From the NCBI GenBank assembly GCA_022575985.1, contig JAKSXM010000132.1, positions 558,001-622,000 on the forward strand: a stretch of DNA of 64,000 nucleotides, written 5' to 3'. Positions within the stretch are counted from its first letter, which is position 1, and every line of letters starts with the position of its first letter. This DNA is from Anagrus nilaparvatae (Eukaryota > Arthropoda > Insecta > Hymenoptera > Mymaridae). The translations under genes and the position numbers were made by a program. The notes under the pieces were generated by a model. It searched no databases and was not told where the DNA came from. It saw only the letters and a program-made list of their open reading frames with translations. Positions 43,374 through 58,116 of the stretch are shown here, in pieces.

Positions 43374-46300
43374 CTAATTTGAAAACGTATTATTCCGCTG
43401 AGCTGGTGGTTGATATATTGGCTGAGCAGTACGATGTTGCCCTCTTTTACGATTTCTACCATTCATTCCAGATCCACCACCTCTATGAGATTCTGTACCT
43501 AGAAAATAAAATCTTGTTATTTTAATTTATTATTTTTTAATTATTTAAATGTTAGTACCATAATTAATGTTGTGTATTTGCTCAAAACGAGGAGGTTTAG
43601 AATTACGATAATCCATTCGACGACCATCTTGATTGAATCTTTTGTCTGGGGGTGTCTGTACATAAAGTTTTTAATTAAACACTTATTTAAAAAATTTAGC
43701 ATGAGATGAAAAGGTTTATTTGGACTTATGTGATAAAACAACATTCTGAATTGATTAAAATTGGTCAAATTCACAGTTGTCTAAATAAAATCTTTTGTTT
43801 CGTTATGTGATATGAAAAATTTATTTTGTACGTACTTCAAAAAGCGGTATGCAATCAGCTTGAAGAACTTCTTCATAATTATTAAAGTCTTTGAATTGCA
43901 CTACACATGTTGTGTTAGATGTTGCTGTCACTTCGGCATTGTAATACTAAATTTTTAAGATTAACATAAATATAAAATACTTTTTTAATTTAAAAATAAA
44001 AAAATAAATTTATTTATTAATTACCGCATTATCTTCCCAATATTTTGCCATACATTTATCTCCAACTCTCCAAATCCATGAATTACCATTATTTTCACTA
44101 AAACTATTATTAAAATAGCTATTTTTTATTGAATCTTGATTTTCATCTGGCACTGGATAATAAGGATTAGTTTGATTTTTATACATTCTATCTACTGGTT
44201 GAGGTTGATATAGTTTCTGATTATAATCTACTGTATGCCCATGTCCAGCAAACCTTGGATCATAAGTTTGTCTATTATGAATTTGATCGGGTACCATATT
44301 ATGATTTCTAATATTACTTATTGCTTTTGCTTGGAAATCTTGAGGATTTTGCTTATATACATTATAAGAATATTCTTGAACAGCCATTGGAACTTGAGGT
44401 TGTGGTTGATGATTATAATGAGTTGAATTGGTATTTCTAAATTCGCTTACTTGAGGGAATTTATTGTAATTTGAAGTTGATTCTTGCTGATAATAATTTT
44501 GAACATTTTCTTGATTATGTTGAAAACGAGGTGGTTTATTTTTTTGAGAATTATTTTTTTGATATTGTCCATGTTGTTGATAATTATTTACATTTGAATT
44601 TGAACTCTTATGAGGCTTATTTTCTTCTAAATGCCTTGGTGGTACTTGATATCCTCTACTTCCTTTTGGGTTTCTAAATTAAATAATTATTAATTTGAAT
44701 TAATTTCATAAATAAGAATTAATATTTTTTTTTTCATACCTTGAGTTTTTATCCTTTTGATTATTATATCCTTTTGAATGACGTTCCGATGAATTATCAA
44801 ATTTATCTTTATTGTGAGAATCAGTAGGTTTTGAACTATTAGTTTCTGCAGTTTCAACTTGAACAGGTAATTTATCTTCCAGAAAATCAAATAACGATAA
44901 TTTTCCACTACTTGGCTTTGCTGAAACTTCTTCGGATTTTTTCTCATTTCTTTTACCTCTTGTTTCCTTTGCACTATAAAATTTTAATGTTTTTAATTTT
45001 AAGAATTTTTTTTAAAATTAATACAAAAATTTTAATTACTTAGTCTTATTTTCAGTTCTACGTAATGACTTAAGAGCTCGATCAACGTTGTTACGATTTG
45101 CTTTTAATGCATATTCAGCTTGTTCTATAGAAAAACCTTGATCAACAATTTTTTGAACACTATGGTCTAACAACTGTAAAAAATAAATTTTATTTATATT
45201 TATCTATAAATTTATAATAACTTATACCTAAAATAAAAATACCTGTTTGTTTCCACCTCCAAATACTTTTTTGCTTCCTTGTTTAGCTGCTTCTGCAATG
45301 GCATCTTTTCTTTGAGCTTCAAATTCTGCATTTTCTTTAGTAGATTTTTCTTTGTCACCTAAAGCTTTGAAATTTTTTCCTTGATCACATACTTTTACAA
45401 TTTTTTTACCAAACGGAATCCATGGTGGTGGACCTCCTTCTTCAATAGATCTTATTCTTGAATGAGAAGCTAATTTCTAAAATTAAATTATTGATTTTTT
45501 TATTCAAAATATTCAATAAAATTTTATTATTGATTTTACCTTATTTAACTCCCATTTTTCTACAAGATTTGCAACTTTTCCACTTAATACTTGACCTATA
45601 TTTGAGGGTTTAAGTAAAATAACCCCATGTGATACCACAATAACCCCTTTTATCAAAAATTTTGTTCCTGGTGGTGTATTCAAACTAAAGTAATAAAATG
45701 ATTTATTAAAATTTAGAACTAAGAACTCTTAATATAGAGCAAATTTCTAAAATTACCTAACAGATGGTATATTTTCAATTTCAACAGCTTGATAATTATT
45801 TTTACCATCACTTAATGAAAATTTTAACATCCTTGGAGCACCACGAGATTCCTCATTGCTTTTAGGAGCAGAGACATTACGCAGTTTTTGAATTTGTAAA
45901 ATAACTCCAATACCTTCATAAACATCTCCTTCGCCACTTCCAATTTCTTTTAAATCACATTCTGCAGCTCGTTTAATTATTTTTTGGATATCAGTGATGT
46001 TACCAGAATCACTTACTATTGAATAACCTTTTTCTGTCAGGTACCTGATAACATTTTTTAATAATTTTTTTTAACTATAATATAGAAACGAAAACCTCAT
46101 TAAAGATTTTTTTAAATGATTAATTCTAATCACTATCGAAAACAAAATTAATTATCGCTTCCATTCTATTCTCTATTAATATTCAGTTAAAAATTTTTTG
46201 TAAATAATTCTTTAAAATAATCAATGAATTGATGAAATACTTGAAAGTTTAATAAAAATAAAAATCGACATTTCAACTCCAAAAATAAAAGAAATTAGAA

Positions 46301-46379
46301 AAGGAAATTTCCAAAATTAATTTCTAATTCAGACTTACCAGCCATGCTCGCGCAACTTTTTCATATCTTTCTCAGACAT
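43374..46379 (-). CDS. Tdrd3: Tudor domain-containing protein 3 (TDRD3)
   Basis: TDRD3 is the partner of topoisomerase 3-beta and reads methylarginine marks on chromatin and mRNPs. Ten exons (5' to 3'): 46379-46339, 46044-45757, 45684-45540, 45476-45243, 45173-45040, 44973-44740, 44673-44025, 43946-43836, 43655-43559 and 43498-43374, in phase, 685 residues. The N-terminal OB-fold (about 1-160) includes LNTPPGTKFLIKGVIVVSHG and NLVEKWELNK. A UBA domain is encoded by exon 5 (about 237-281, IVDQGFSIEQAEYALKANRN). A long N/Q-rich disordered stretch follows. The Tudor domain (about 555-612) has VGDKCMAKYWEDN, YYNAEVTATS and VVQFKDFNNYEEV. The exon-junction-complex-binding motif is DKRFNQDGRRMDY...PPRFE. 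All family parts are present and nothing is broken. Confidence 0.95.
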
Positions 46380-48600
46380 TTTGTAAATTTCTATTATGCA
46401 AATAACTTTGTTAAATACTTTTCAATCAAGTATTTAAATTTTATAAATGTTCTACCTCATATTTTCTTTGGCATTTAAATTATTATTGTCATTAATAATG
46501 TTAAATATATTAGTAAACATTTGAGAGGTCAGCTGCTGTCGACGCAGCTTTTAATGGTTATATTATATAGTAAATTGGTTTTAATTGCTATATTTTCACT
46601 ATTTGCAATTATAAAAAAATTTCTTCTTAAAAGAAGAAAATTTAATTATTATCAAGATGGAAAATTTGAAAAATATTTAAAAACAGACACTTTATTTTCA
46701 GACATTTATTTATTTAGAACACTCCTGGAGCTTGAAAAATGTCATACTAATTTTTCTTCAAACCATATCACCTTTATTTACGACTTCCACGTGAATATTA
46801 ATCAATGTTTATATTTAGAAAATACTTGAAGAGAATACAGGATAATTTTTTTAATCAACAAATGCACATTAATTTTGATTAATTATATTTTTCGTCTCTT
46901 TTTTTTTACATCAAAAATTCACGACGACTTTATGGCGAGAACACGGTATTTTTTTGCGGTACTCCGTCGTACACGGCAAATGAATATCTCAGTCGATAAG
47001 GTAAAAAGCTTTATAAACTTTTTTTTTTTATTGATAGACACGTATGTATAGAGTGTTGCATAATTCAAGGAATCTTTTGTTTATGGGACGCATTTAAAAG
47101 TTAAGAAAATTTTTTATCTTTTGATTTTTTGAATTCTTATCCTTGTTTTGCGAAAAAATTTTTATTTATATACCAATACGTTAATGGATTTCATTTGTGA
47201 CTAAAAAAATTGCATCTTTTTCTGCAAAAGAAGGCATGGGTGTTTTTGAATGGTCATGAATTTTTTTGTCTTGGATATATGAAAAATATTTAAAACTTAT
47301 TTTATAAAACAGATATTTTTATACTCAGTTTTTTGAGCAAAAAAGTTTTTCATTAGTTAGCCCTTTATCGCGTATAAGCAAATAGAATTTTTTCGCATGC
47401 AAACTTGCGAGTTACCATTTGGTTTTTAAAAAACTCTTGCAGATGTTTCTTCGGATTAAGTAGTTGTGGCGTACCATTTTTTTGTTTTTGAGTAGACTAT
47501 TTATTAAAAAATTAAAATTTAATAAAATTATTATTTTTGCTCAGCTGTTTGCTTAAAAATAATTCAGGATAAATTTTAAGCAAGCTAAAAATTGCAATTT
47601 GAGATCTAAAAATTTGGAAATTTTGAAATTGTTTTATTAGTTCAATTTTTGAATATATTTAGGCTCATGTTTGCAAGTTCCATAAATTGTTTACATAATT
47701 TTTAGGAGCTGGAATCAATAACAGTCTCTTCCAAAAAAATAAAGTAAAGAAAAAAATATTAAAAATAGACAGTTAATATCTAGAAGTTTAAAATAGAGTA
47801 AATAATTTTTGCATGGGTTGTAAAATAAGAAAAATTTTTCATAATTATCATAAAATGCAATAAATTTCTTGTCAAACTTTGTAATTTCACACACAATTAT
47901 AATAAAATTTTAATAATAAATATAAAAATTGACAACAAAAATGAAAGTAATTGTTGGATAAATTAATTACATATTAAAATAACAAAAAACGAATCGCAAA
48001 ATTTTAGTTATTTCAGTACTGTATTCATTGAGCTTTTTTGCGTGTCAAAGCTTACATTTTTTAAAATTAAAAAGAAACAACATTAACTTCTCTAAAAAAA
48101 ACTCCTTGTAAATAATTAATGTTTCCCATTATCATAAAACCAGCCATAATAAACAAATTAAATTATCATTGTTAAAAAAAAAATAGTTGCTTAAACGATC
48201 ACTTAAAAAACCACGAAGAACACAGCATTCTTAAAAGGAAAGGCTCTAAAAAATATCTCTCTAGCGATCTCGAATAACAACAAACACTACCATCTCAGAA
48301 GAACACATTGAAGAGAAAGAGAACCGAATCTTGAAAAAAAAGAGTGTTTTTTTAGAAAGCCTGTTGCAAAATCTGTAGGAAAGAGAAGATCGAGCAGTAC
48401 ACTAAAAGATTTACCTGGTAAGAAATATGAAAAACAAGGACGAAAAGCGCGCGCATAATATTCCTTTCCATTCCCAGTTAGCAAGCAGCATTTTTTTAAT
48501 AAAAAGAAAAAAAAAATAACGTGTGCATTTATAGTATGTTTGTTAAAGTCAAGAGAAAGACACAGATAGTTTTAATAATGCATGTGTTTATTATTTACCC
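46380..48600. other. Intergenic upstream of TDRD3
   Basis: This contains the TDRD3 promoter. A purine-rich tract with G+C-richer stretches (about 48210-48490) might be transcribed leader sequence of the downstream gene, but I see no open coding exon. Nothing else is supported. Confidence 0.45.
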
Positions 48601-48619
48601 GGTGCATTAAGGATTTTCC

Positions 48620-48891
48620 AGTTAGTTTCGATCGAACAACCGTTTAACTCGAACTAGTGCTTAGAAATTTTAATACCAAGTGTGTGGGGCTTGTTATATC
48701 AAAGAATGTCATAGGTTAAAATATTTGATTCTTATAGATGAATTAAATTTTTTTTATACTCAAACCCATGCCTTATTGTGCAGTGTGATACACTTGTAGA
48801 AAGTAACAGGACAAGTTTTTTTTTTTTTTCATTTTTTTTTGGTTTTTTTTTAAAGAAAGTAAAAGCCATCGTACGTAAATCGTATATAAAG
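48620..48891 (+). other. Possible 5' leader exon of the tetraspanin gene
   Basis: 'ttttccagttagtttcgatc' near 48614-48633 resembles an insect initiator context. A strong donor AAAG/GTAAGT at 48891 ends a non-coding stretch. The tetraspanin start-codon exon has an acceptor at 58105 and only 11 nt before its ATG, so it must have an upstream leader exon. Pairing these two is inference. Confidence 0.3.
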
Positions 48892-51800
48892 GTAAGTGGG
48901 TTAAAGTTCTGTAATATTTATGTGCTACTATTAAATGTGACTTTTTTGCATACTATTTATTTTTTATTAAAACGTGATTTAATTACACGCGATAAAAATG
49001 ATCTATAAAAAGAAATAGGAATTTATTGAACTCGCTATTGTTTGTTTGGTTTTTTTATTAAGATAAAATTTTTACGCAAATATAATTTATCGATTGGTTT
49101 GTTTGGTTATTGGTAGCAACAGAAAAAATTTTATTTTATTAATTTTTTTTTACTTGCCAATAAATTGTTAATAACAAAAAATATAATTTTCCATTTAGCA
49201 TTCTCACACATACAAATCTTATTGACATTGCAGGCATTAAAAAAATGAAATGTTTAATAAAAAGGTCATTTTTTATTTAAAAAACATGGAAAAATAATTA
49301 ATTTTGTTCGAGAACTGCAAAACATAAAAAGACAATTAAAAAAAATAAAATAGTAAAAAATAAAATAAGGAAATAAAAAAATTTTTCTCACAACACAATT
49401 GTCTCAATTTATTAATAAACAATGAAATCCATAAGCGTCCTTGATTTCTAGTTTATTTATTGACCTTAATACCGGAAGTATTTAATTAATAAAAAGTTTG
49501 TTCAAGATCAGAAAATTACATAATTAAAAATATTTGTTGCTAACTACATTGGTAACTACTTAATTAATTAAAATAAATTTTATTATTATTACATAAATAA
49601 GTAATTGATTCAACGCGACGAAATTAATTATTTGTACAGGTAAAACGCGACAATTTGCTGATTCACATAAAAAATTTATGCTTCAATAATTAGTACAATA
49701 AGCAAAAATGTTTTTTAAAAAAAACATGACTAATATTGAAAATTTTTTATACAAATGAAAATGAATCACAGGATTTATTTGTTTATTTTTTAAAAAAATT
49801 GTTAAACAAATTTTCTAAATTTTTTTTTCAACTCTACTGTTAAGGAAATAAATAAATTTAAATGTACCGAGATTTATCGTAATAATTATTACAAGTTATA
49901 TCCGCAATTTTACGTGTGTTACATAAGTTCGGTTTTTTTTGTTTATGGTTTTTTTTGTATATTACATGTTTAACATAATTATTTGTAAGACGGCCTTGTG
50001 TTAAAATATTATTTTTTTTGTCATATTAGTAGTGCTACTGTTCCGTGACAATTTTTTTTATTGTTTAAAAATATGTTTTTTTTTATTAAATACAAAAATT
50101 TAAAAGGTCGATAATATTATTTATTTTATTTGTCTTTTTTTTAAATTCGCAATGTAGAGAGTCAAGGTTGGTACACTTTTGTGAGTTGGGTATTTTCATG
50201 TTTCATATTGTCCGAGGTAAAATCAAATCAATTGAATTTTAGTTGGGTATTGTGCGTTATTTAAAAAAAAATTTTTATGTAGCATGCATAGAAATTTTCA
50301 AAGTTACTTTTTGCATTGTGTCTTTAAGGACTATTTCATTACACCCATCCCCCCCTTCTTTGGTGAAAAAAATGATACAACAGCAGAATTTTTGAGTACA
50401 ATAGGCAGGTTTTTGGCAGTATTTCCTAGGCTCACTTTTTTGTGACCAAATAAAAATCTGCCCAAAATTTTGACTCGAATCCCTTAGAAATTTTTATTAA
50501 AGATCCCCTTTTCAGGCAGATTTGAAAAAATTTTTAGATATTCTAAAAAAAAAGGGAAAATAAAAAACAATAAAATTTGTAAATAATTTTCAAAAATTTA
50601 TTTTTGTCTAGGTTTTCAGAAATGTTTTAAAATGTGGCTGAAAAGATAAATTTTAATAATATTTCTCGTCAAAACCGAAAATCGAGTCGAAATTTTCTAA
50701 AATTGTCATCTGGTAACCAAAAAGTGGTCTTCGAAAATTCTACCCAGAGCCTAGAAATTCTGTTGCTTTTATTGAAACTTAAAATACTTCCTCCCCCTTC
50801 AACTTTTTTACTGTTTAATCATCGTATTCAATCAATTTTTGCGGAATATGTTTGTATATTATGGACTCGTGAATTTAATATCTTGAGAGAACTTTACCTT
50901 TTCTTTGCCTGCTGTGTAGTTTGAAAAGTCATAAACTATGAAATACATATTAAATACAGAAAATATATTTCAATAAATCAAACTATCTAACAAATTTCAA
51001 GAAATCTAACAAAAACTAACAAATCAACAAAATTAAATCTTCATAATAAGCCATTCTATCGCTCCTAATTCTTACTTTTATTAAGAAATATACTATTTTG
51101 TATGAAATTACTTACCTTAACGTGTAGTTAATATGTAAAGCTTGTATTATATTATCGATACAGTTAATTAGTGTCTATTTAAAATATAATGTAAATCAAT
51201 AATTTTTAATAACAAAAATCTGATTATAGTTAGGGCAGGGGAAGTGATTTTTGCCATGTTAAAGAAATTGCTAAAAATTTTTAAAGATGATAATTTTTTA
51301 TGAATAAAATGTTTTGTATACTTTCATTTATTTTCAAATTAGATTTTTGTTTCGGAAATCCAATAAACCACTGGTTGTAAATGCATTTTTATAAATTATA
51401 ATTCTATATAGTAAAAATAATTATAAATAGTATGAATGAAATGAATAAATAAGTGTTGATAATATACCTATAATAAACTTTTATGCGAGCTTTTATGTAA
51501 TTATTCATTATATTCAGAGTTAGTCATAAATTTTTTTATACATTTTTTATACATTTCATATTAATAGAAAAATGAGAAAAAAATATATGGATTTAGATAT
51601 TATGATTTCATTTCAAGTACGGATCCAAACTTGTATAAAAATCATAATTCATCTTTGAAATTGATTGAAATGTGGTTATTTACGTCTCATATGAATTTCA
51701 TGTGGATTTCATAGCAGAACTGTGGTAAAAACTTCATTTCTACTATGTTTCCAGCCCATTTTTTTGAATTTTCTGAAAGATAGGGTCCTTATGAAAATCT

Positions 51801-52369
51801 TGCTCATCATATTCATCTGATAAGTATAATATGACCTCCATATGGGTTCGATATATTTTAATTTTAAATTTTAATCATAATTAAATTCATATCATTGTGA
51901 TCACATAGATGTCAGGTGTAATGCCGTCTAATGCTATTAGAATTATACGAAACAGAAGCAAATTAATTTAAATAATTTGCATCGACAAGAGTATATACAA
52001 AATACACTAAATGGTGAAAATCCCATTCTCTACCCTACTATTTTTTGCAAGATATTGATTTTATTTTAATTATGTGTTTTATTAATCAATGTCAATTTAT
52101 TATGCATAATGTTAATAATTTTTTGAAATTATTCCTGAAAAACTGAATTTTTTATTTTTAGTAAATTTTTTATAGAATAAGTGATCTCAAAGTTTCAGTT
52201 TCTATAAGTATTTAATTTTGTTCGGAGTTTTGAATAAATAATATTTTAATTTCAAAATTTTTCAAAAATTTTAAATTTTTTATAGTTGGTTATTTACGAG
52301 CTCTATTTAAATATTGATATCTTTTTGCTTTGATGAAAAACCATTAATGTTTTAAACCACATTATACAT

Positions 52370-52460
52370 TACAATGGGTTTGACCCATTACAATGGACAA
52401 GAAAACGCATCTTTGTCAGATGAGCAGCGGCCAGTATATGTACGAAAAATATTTTCACTT
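52370..52460 (+). repeat. Dispersed repeat family A, fragment
   Basis: 'caagaaaacgcatctttgtc' and 'gagcagcggccagtatatgt' match the middle of the 4199 and 31785 copies at reduced identity. Confidence 0.5.
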
Positions 52461-53757
52461 GCTGCAACCGAAATATTGGGAATATTTTTCAGTGTAACTG
52501 AAAAAATTTCTGGTCACTGTATAAAAAAAATTTTTGTTTAATATTATGAGCTAAAAAGCTAATAAAACCAATTCTACTCAATTTCGAAAATACGGCTACA
52601 TATTTTTGAAATAAAAAGAGATCGAAAAAGGCAAGAATTTTTGAGTACCTTGGGGTTGCTTATTTTATAGATTCAAAAACCCAATTAAAATGAGGAAGAT
52701 GTTTTTGGCCACCCTCAAATTTTTAAGTATTTGTATTAGGGAACGAATTATTAAGAGTAGTTATTCGAATTTTTGGGCAAACAAGAACATTTTCCAAAAA
52801 GGGTTGCAGGTACAATTTATACTCGGAAAAAGATATTTTCATTTTTTAGGAAACCTAATTTTCTAAAATAACCGATAACTAAATACGAAATAAACTTGAA
52901 AAATTTTAAATCTAATTATATTAGTTCAAAAACCTAAATGCAAAGCAAAAAAAGGATTATATCTAGGTGATGATTAATATGATAAGAAAATTGAGTGCAT
53001 GTTTGAGGTTATTACCCTAGATACGATATGCACGATATATTACATCAACCCTTATAATTAAAAACTAACTTAATACCTTGCACCTCATTATGTCTCTAAA
53101 ACTGTATTTTAAATATTTTACCAACCTAAAAAAAGACAAAATATTTAAAAGTAGGACAAGGTCTTTCATCAGATTACAGCAAACCAAACATCCTGAAAAA
53201 AGAAAACTTCCTGAATGAAATAAAAATATTGTTGATATAAAAAAAATTACAACTCATCAACAGTCACTTTTTTTTCATATATAAATAAATAAATTACATT
53301 GCATAAAATAAAGACGTTAGAATGTTAATTTTATTATTATTACACAGAAATCGCAAGACTTTGGAATTCTCGCTTTTAATCTTCTGACGATGCCTGTAAA
53401 ATTATGGAATTTAAAAGATATGAGATGTAGCTTATTTAGTATTCATAGATTCAACTGACGTTTTAATAAATATGGCCCATAAACCTGGTTAAATTTTTTT
53501 TAATTTATTAACATGTTAAGAAAACAACAAAAAAATATAAAAATTAATTTTTCACGTTTAAATTATTACAATATGCAAGGTCATCATTCATTTTTATGCA
53601 CAGAAAGAAAAGAGGATAAAATTAAATTGACGTAATGTAGACTCTTGTCGCGTATAGTAATTTGAAGATAATCATGTAGGTAATGAAATTACATCGAAAG
53701 CGAATATTTTATAAAAGCAATAAAATGGAATTACATAAGCAAAAATTTCTCTTTATC

Positions 53758-53815
53758 GTAGCAGACAACTTATACTTTTATTACTCTTTTTTCTCGAATA
53801 GAAAGTGTCTGCTAC
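53758..53815. repeat. 58-bp imperfect hairpin
   Basis: GTAGCAGACA and TGTCTGCTAC form a perfect 10-bp outer stem, with partial pairing further in (ACTT/AAAGT). It is too weakly paired inside to call a microRNA precursor. Confidence 0.45.
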
Positions 53816-54174
53816 CTATAATAATGAATTATTTTTAGTTCCTGTAATTTCTTATAGTTTTTTCCAATTTATTGCATGTATATTTTATAAATGCATATGG
53901 GCATTTCCATTAGTGTTTTAAAAATTGGCTGAGGTCTAAATTTCAATTATTTTTGGGTTCTATTATAGTTAATAAAATAATCTTCTGAAATTTTCTGATG
54001 GATATAAGTTTTTAAGAAATCAGAATTATTTATTATTTTACGAAATAAAAATTTTATTCATGTGGATATATCAGGCTTATTAATTATTAATAAATTACCA
54101 TGCGAATAACTCTATAGTTTATGTAATTATATGCATAAATTGTAATTGATGACTAATGGTTTTCTCAAGGACAT

Positions 54175-54533
54175 GTTCGCTCGGTAAATCGAACATAACC
54201 CCTAAAACTAATTTGAGCAGTATATTTGCTCAAAAAATGATTTTAAAGAAATTTTATGAGAAGAGGCACCTCAATAATAAAAAAATGAATTAATTTGCAA
54301 AATTATAAGCTACAAAATCCTATATTTTCCAAGAAAGTCACTTTTTTCGTAAATTTATGAAAAAAGCAACTTTTTCGAAAAATAAAGCATTTTGGAGTTT
54401 GAGATTTTGCAAGTTAATTCATTTTTTTATTATTGAGGTGTCTCTTCTCTTAAAATTTCGCTAAAATCATTTTTTGAGCAAATATACTGCTCAAATTAGT
54501 TTTAGAGGTTATGTTCGAATTACCGAGTCGAAC
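54175..54533. repeat. About 360-bp fold-back element
   Basis: The arms 'gttcgctcggtaaatcgaac' and 'gttcgaattaccgagtcgaac' (in inverse) continue through 'gagcagtatatttgctcaaa' and its complement, and 'cctcaataataaaaaaatga' and its complement. The loop of about 100 bp is itself partly palindromic ('actttttcg'). Confidence 0.8.
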
Positions 54534-57500
54534 CTGCCGTTAATTTATTATAGGATTAATAAAAATTTAGGCTCTCTAAATCTGCTTCAAAATGTTTTTA
54601 GCCAAAAGTACGATTGAAAGTAATAATTTTCATCAATTTTCACCTTCAAAATATTGCCCTCTCTTTTTTAGTGGTTTTAGTTTTTTTCGTTATTTTAGTG
54701 CTTTAATTTTTGAACCTATTTTTACGCTAATTTTTTATCCTGACATTTTTTTTTCTCAAATCATTTCTCTACTGATATTTTCAACATAACAAACCTTTTT
54801 TTAAATAAATTTATTTGCTAAATACCAGCTAGCAAAAATAAATTAGTTTAAAATTGCTCGTCTAGTCAAGTGAACAAGTTATAATCAGACTGAAGCTTTG
54901 GATTGATTGAAAATTGAATTTTCTGTCTATTACAACAGTTCCCTTTTAGTTAGAGGAAGTCAAAAATTTATTCTAATTAAAAATTTTATACAGCTCTTGT
55001 ATAAATAAAAAATGGCCCAAATCGTAAATTACTTACTATTGAATAAAGATTTACTATCACATATTACTCCCATAGGAAGTAAAAAATAATAAAAGTTAAA
55101 TCTAAATCGTTATTTTATCCGGTTGGATCTATATCGTTAAAATTGCGGAAATAAAGTAGAGAAAATTTTCTGAAAAAGTTCTCAAACGAGCCTCTTTAAA
55201 AAGACCGTAACCAGTGCATAATGGATAAACGATAATGATTCTCGAATACTAAAAGTTGATCGAAAAAGAGAAAAATTAAAAAAACCGGAAGTCACTATAA
55301 TTTGTTATGCAATATGCCTTGACGTAATTGACTTGCTTCTAGAACTTTAAGGGTTTAATTTCCACATTTTCTCATATACAGAAATAGCCATTTAAATCAG
55401 CCAATACAACTGTCATACATTACAAATTTCTCTTTTTATAAAAATAAAAAAACTGCACTCGCTAAGACTTTCACTTTTTTAAAACTTAAAAATAAAATTA
55501 TTTATCTAAAAATTCATAAACGACCTTGGATGTAAACCGTAACCTAGTTTTTTTATTAATCAAAAAAGAAAAAAAAAATAAAAACCGTTTTATTATTATA
55601 AGCATAACACGCAACAAATTGAACTTCAAGTTAACATAAAAAGACACGTAACTCTAAAATATTGTAAACAAGTCTATATAAATTATTTTTTTTTTTTTTC
55701 AATTACAATAAAATTTTTAATTAAAATGATTATTTAAATAAAAAAAATCCGCTATGGATCAATAACCAGATTATTGTGCAAACAATGAAACTTTAGATTT
55801 CTATAAATTTACCGAAGGCTTGAAATATAAATTTTTTTGTATTAAATTAAAATAAAATCAAAATATTTGTAAAAAAAAATGATTATTAAATTGTCACATT
55901 AAAAAAATATAACAATAACGCCATTGAAATAGATGACTGCGTCATTTTATGTATTGTAAGATTTGACCTTATAAAAAACTAACTGGCTAATAATCTAAAC
56001 TTGTACATCGTTATATATATTTATGCATTAATTATTATTGTAATATTCATTTTTTTTTTATTTTTATTGAAATATACCTAGTTTTTTTTCTGTAAATTAA
56101 AAAATATAATGTAGTAGTTGTTTTAAAGGTTGCTTGTCACGAGGTCATTTTAAGTAATTTGGTTCGTTTTAAATAAGTGTCTTTATTTTTTGCTATTGTG
56201 TAAATTAGCGTTTTGTTAAACTTGTCCTGTTAGTGCTGAATTTTTTAAGTTTAAATAAAATATTTTTTTGGTACTTACTCTTGAATTATAAGAATTTTTT
56301 TTTTATTTAAATGGATCAAAAGTACAATGTCAGTTTGTTCTGCTTGAATTTTCAATTCTGCGTGCATTTGGCCCAAAAATTCAGCAAAAGTCTTTTCAAT
56401 TTTCAAACAATTAAGTAAAATTCAAACAGAGCACCTAATATTGTAAATTATCTTAAAGACTGTTGAAAAAAGTATCCTACACGCAGTAAAATCGTCTTTC
56501 CATTTTTCTAAATGTTTTTTTCTCTTAAATAACACTAAAAGGAAAAAACGATTGCAAAAATATCAAATTAATTGTCGTTTTGATTTTTATTATTTATTTG
56601 TATATTATTTTTCAAATAAATTTTCAAACATCAGAAAGTTACACGAATATTTGGTACCCGACCTGAAAGCAATAGTCTTTTTTCGAGTTCGACCCAAAAT
56701 GTTGTAGGTGACATGAAATCTGTATGCAAGTACAGTTTTGATCCGTAAGTTTTTCTGGCTTTACGATTCTATACGAATATTTTTTTTTTTTTTTGGAACA
56801 ATAAAATTTTTCGTTTACGCTGAAAAAGAGGAAAAATGGTAAAAAAAGATACACAAATATATAGGTACTTAAAACTTAAAATCGAATTAGTATCAAACTA
56901 GAATCAATTTTAAGTTAATTTCAAAAAAAAAAAATAAAGTTAAGTTCAAAAACGTATCTGCAGACCTGTTACCCTAATTACCCCTGTTTTCCAGGAAAAA
57001 AATCCGAGACTGGCCAGACCCGAAAAGTTGAGTAACCACATACCCCTAATTTATAAAATAGAATTTTAGTTCATAGGGAAGGGAAATTCCGTTCAGTGGG
57101 GGGTGAAATGGACTTGGAATATTTTGGATTTAGGCACTTAGAATAATTCAAAGTGGGAGTCAGGGCCTGATCAGGTCCTAATAAGCACAATAGCTAAGAA
57201 TACTGTAGGTTTATGGACTAAAGATAATTTACATTTCCGAATTTATTATAATTTCGGTTCTAGGATTTATAATAATTAGGGAGTATACGTTAAAATTGTT
57301 ATAAGTGAACATGTTCCAATTGTTCCATGATTGTTGGTTCTGTGAAAACACAAACCAGCAATAAGTTTTTCAAATTATCATTTGAATTCAAAAGTTACAA
57401 GACGTACACTTTGACATTTCAAACAAACACTTACACGACTAGATTATTGCATTACTTAAAAATTCATCAATTGGTTAAATTTTTCACCATAGAGGTTAAA

Positions 57501-58116
57501 AGTCAGATTTTAACGAGATTTTAAATGAATAATCAAATAAAGAAATCTATCTTTGTGGACTATAATATTGAATGTGATCTAGGAAATCCAGTATTCTTTA
57601 ATGGTTACGACAGAGACAATTGCGAATCCTGAGTTTCGGGGTAGAACTACCCAAAAGGGCAATACTCGAACGAATAAATTATTTTTGGTATCATTATAAC
57701 ACAACTTGAACGAATTTTTGGAATAATTAAATTTTTATGAGAAAAGCGTGAATTTATGTCCGAAAACATGAACTAAATAGATGACCTCGTATGATAACGG
57801 TGTACAACTCTTGTATTTAGAATTACTCACATTTCATAACAATTTAACAATGACAAAACCACAAATAATAATCAATATTTCTACGTTTATTATAAACAAT
57901 AAGTAATTATATAATTAAACAAAAAAATGTTTACTCGTAATATTTTTTTATATTTTTATAAACTTGACTTTATACAACAAATTGAATTTTAATCGATAAA
58001 TATAAAATCAATAATTGCTAATTATAAGTACATACTAGTACTACCTACACTTATTAATAGCTAAAATGTTAAAATACTTAATTTTTTAATTCTTTTATTT
58101 TTCAGAATCTTTCACC

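Larger units (their letters stand above)
48892..58105 (+). other. 9 kb gene-free stretch, possible tetraspanin first intron
   Basis: I find no conserved exon, RNA gene or intact transposon. It contains a family A fragment (52370-52460), a hairpin (53758-53815) and a fold-back element (54175-54533). Otherwise it is A/T-rich and featureless. Confidence 0.4.

Noticed and set aside
44235..44677. Plus-strand frames opposite the TDRD3 disordered region
   Set aside because: They arise from the N/Q-rich codons of exon 7 on the minus strand; no independent evidence.
46521..46829. 102-codon open frame with a hydrophobic N-terminus
   Set aside because: It starts only with a TTG, has no family motif, splice context or Kozak signal, and lies in A/T-rich DNA where such frames arise by chance.
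48287..48484. 65-codon minus-strand frame in the purine-rich tract
   Set aside because: No homology-like pattern is seen; a leader or UTR of a plus-strand transcript is the simpler reading.
50634..50924. 96-codon open frame on the plus strand
   Set aside because: The composition is that of random A/T-rich sequence and no motif is present.
53758..53815. microRNA precursor
   Set aside because: Only the outer 10 bp pair well and the inner stem is poorly paired; kept as an unexplained hairpin.
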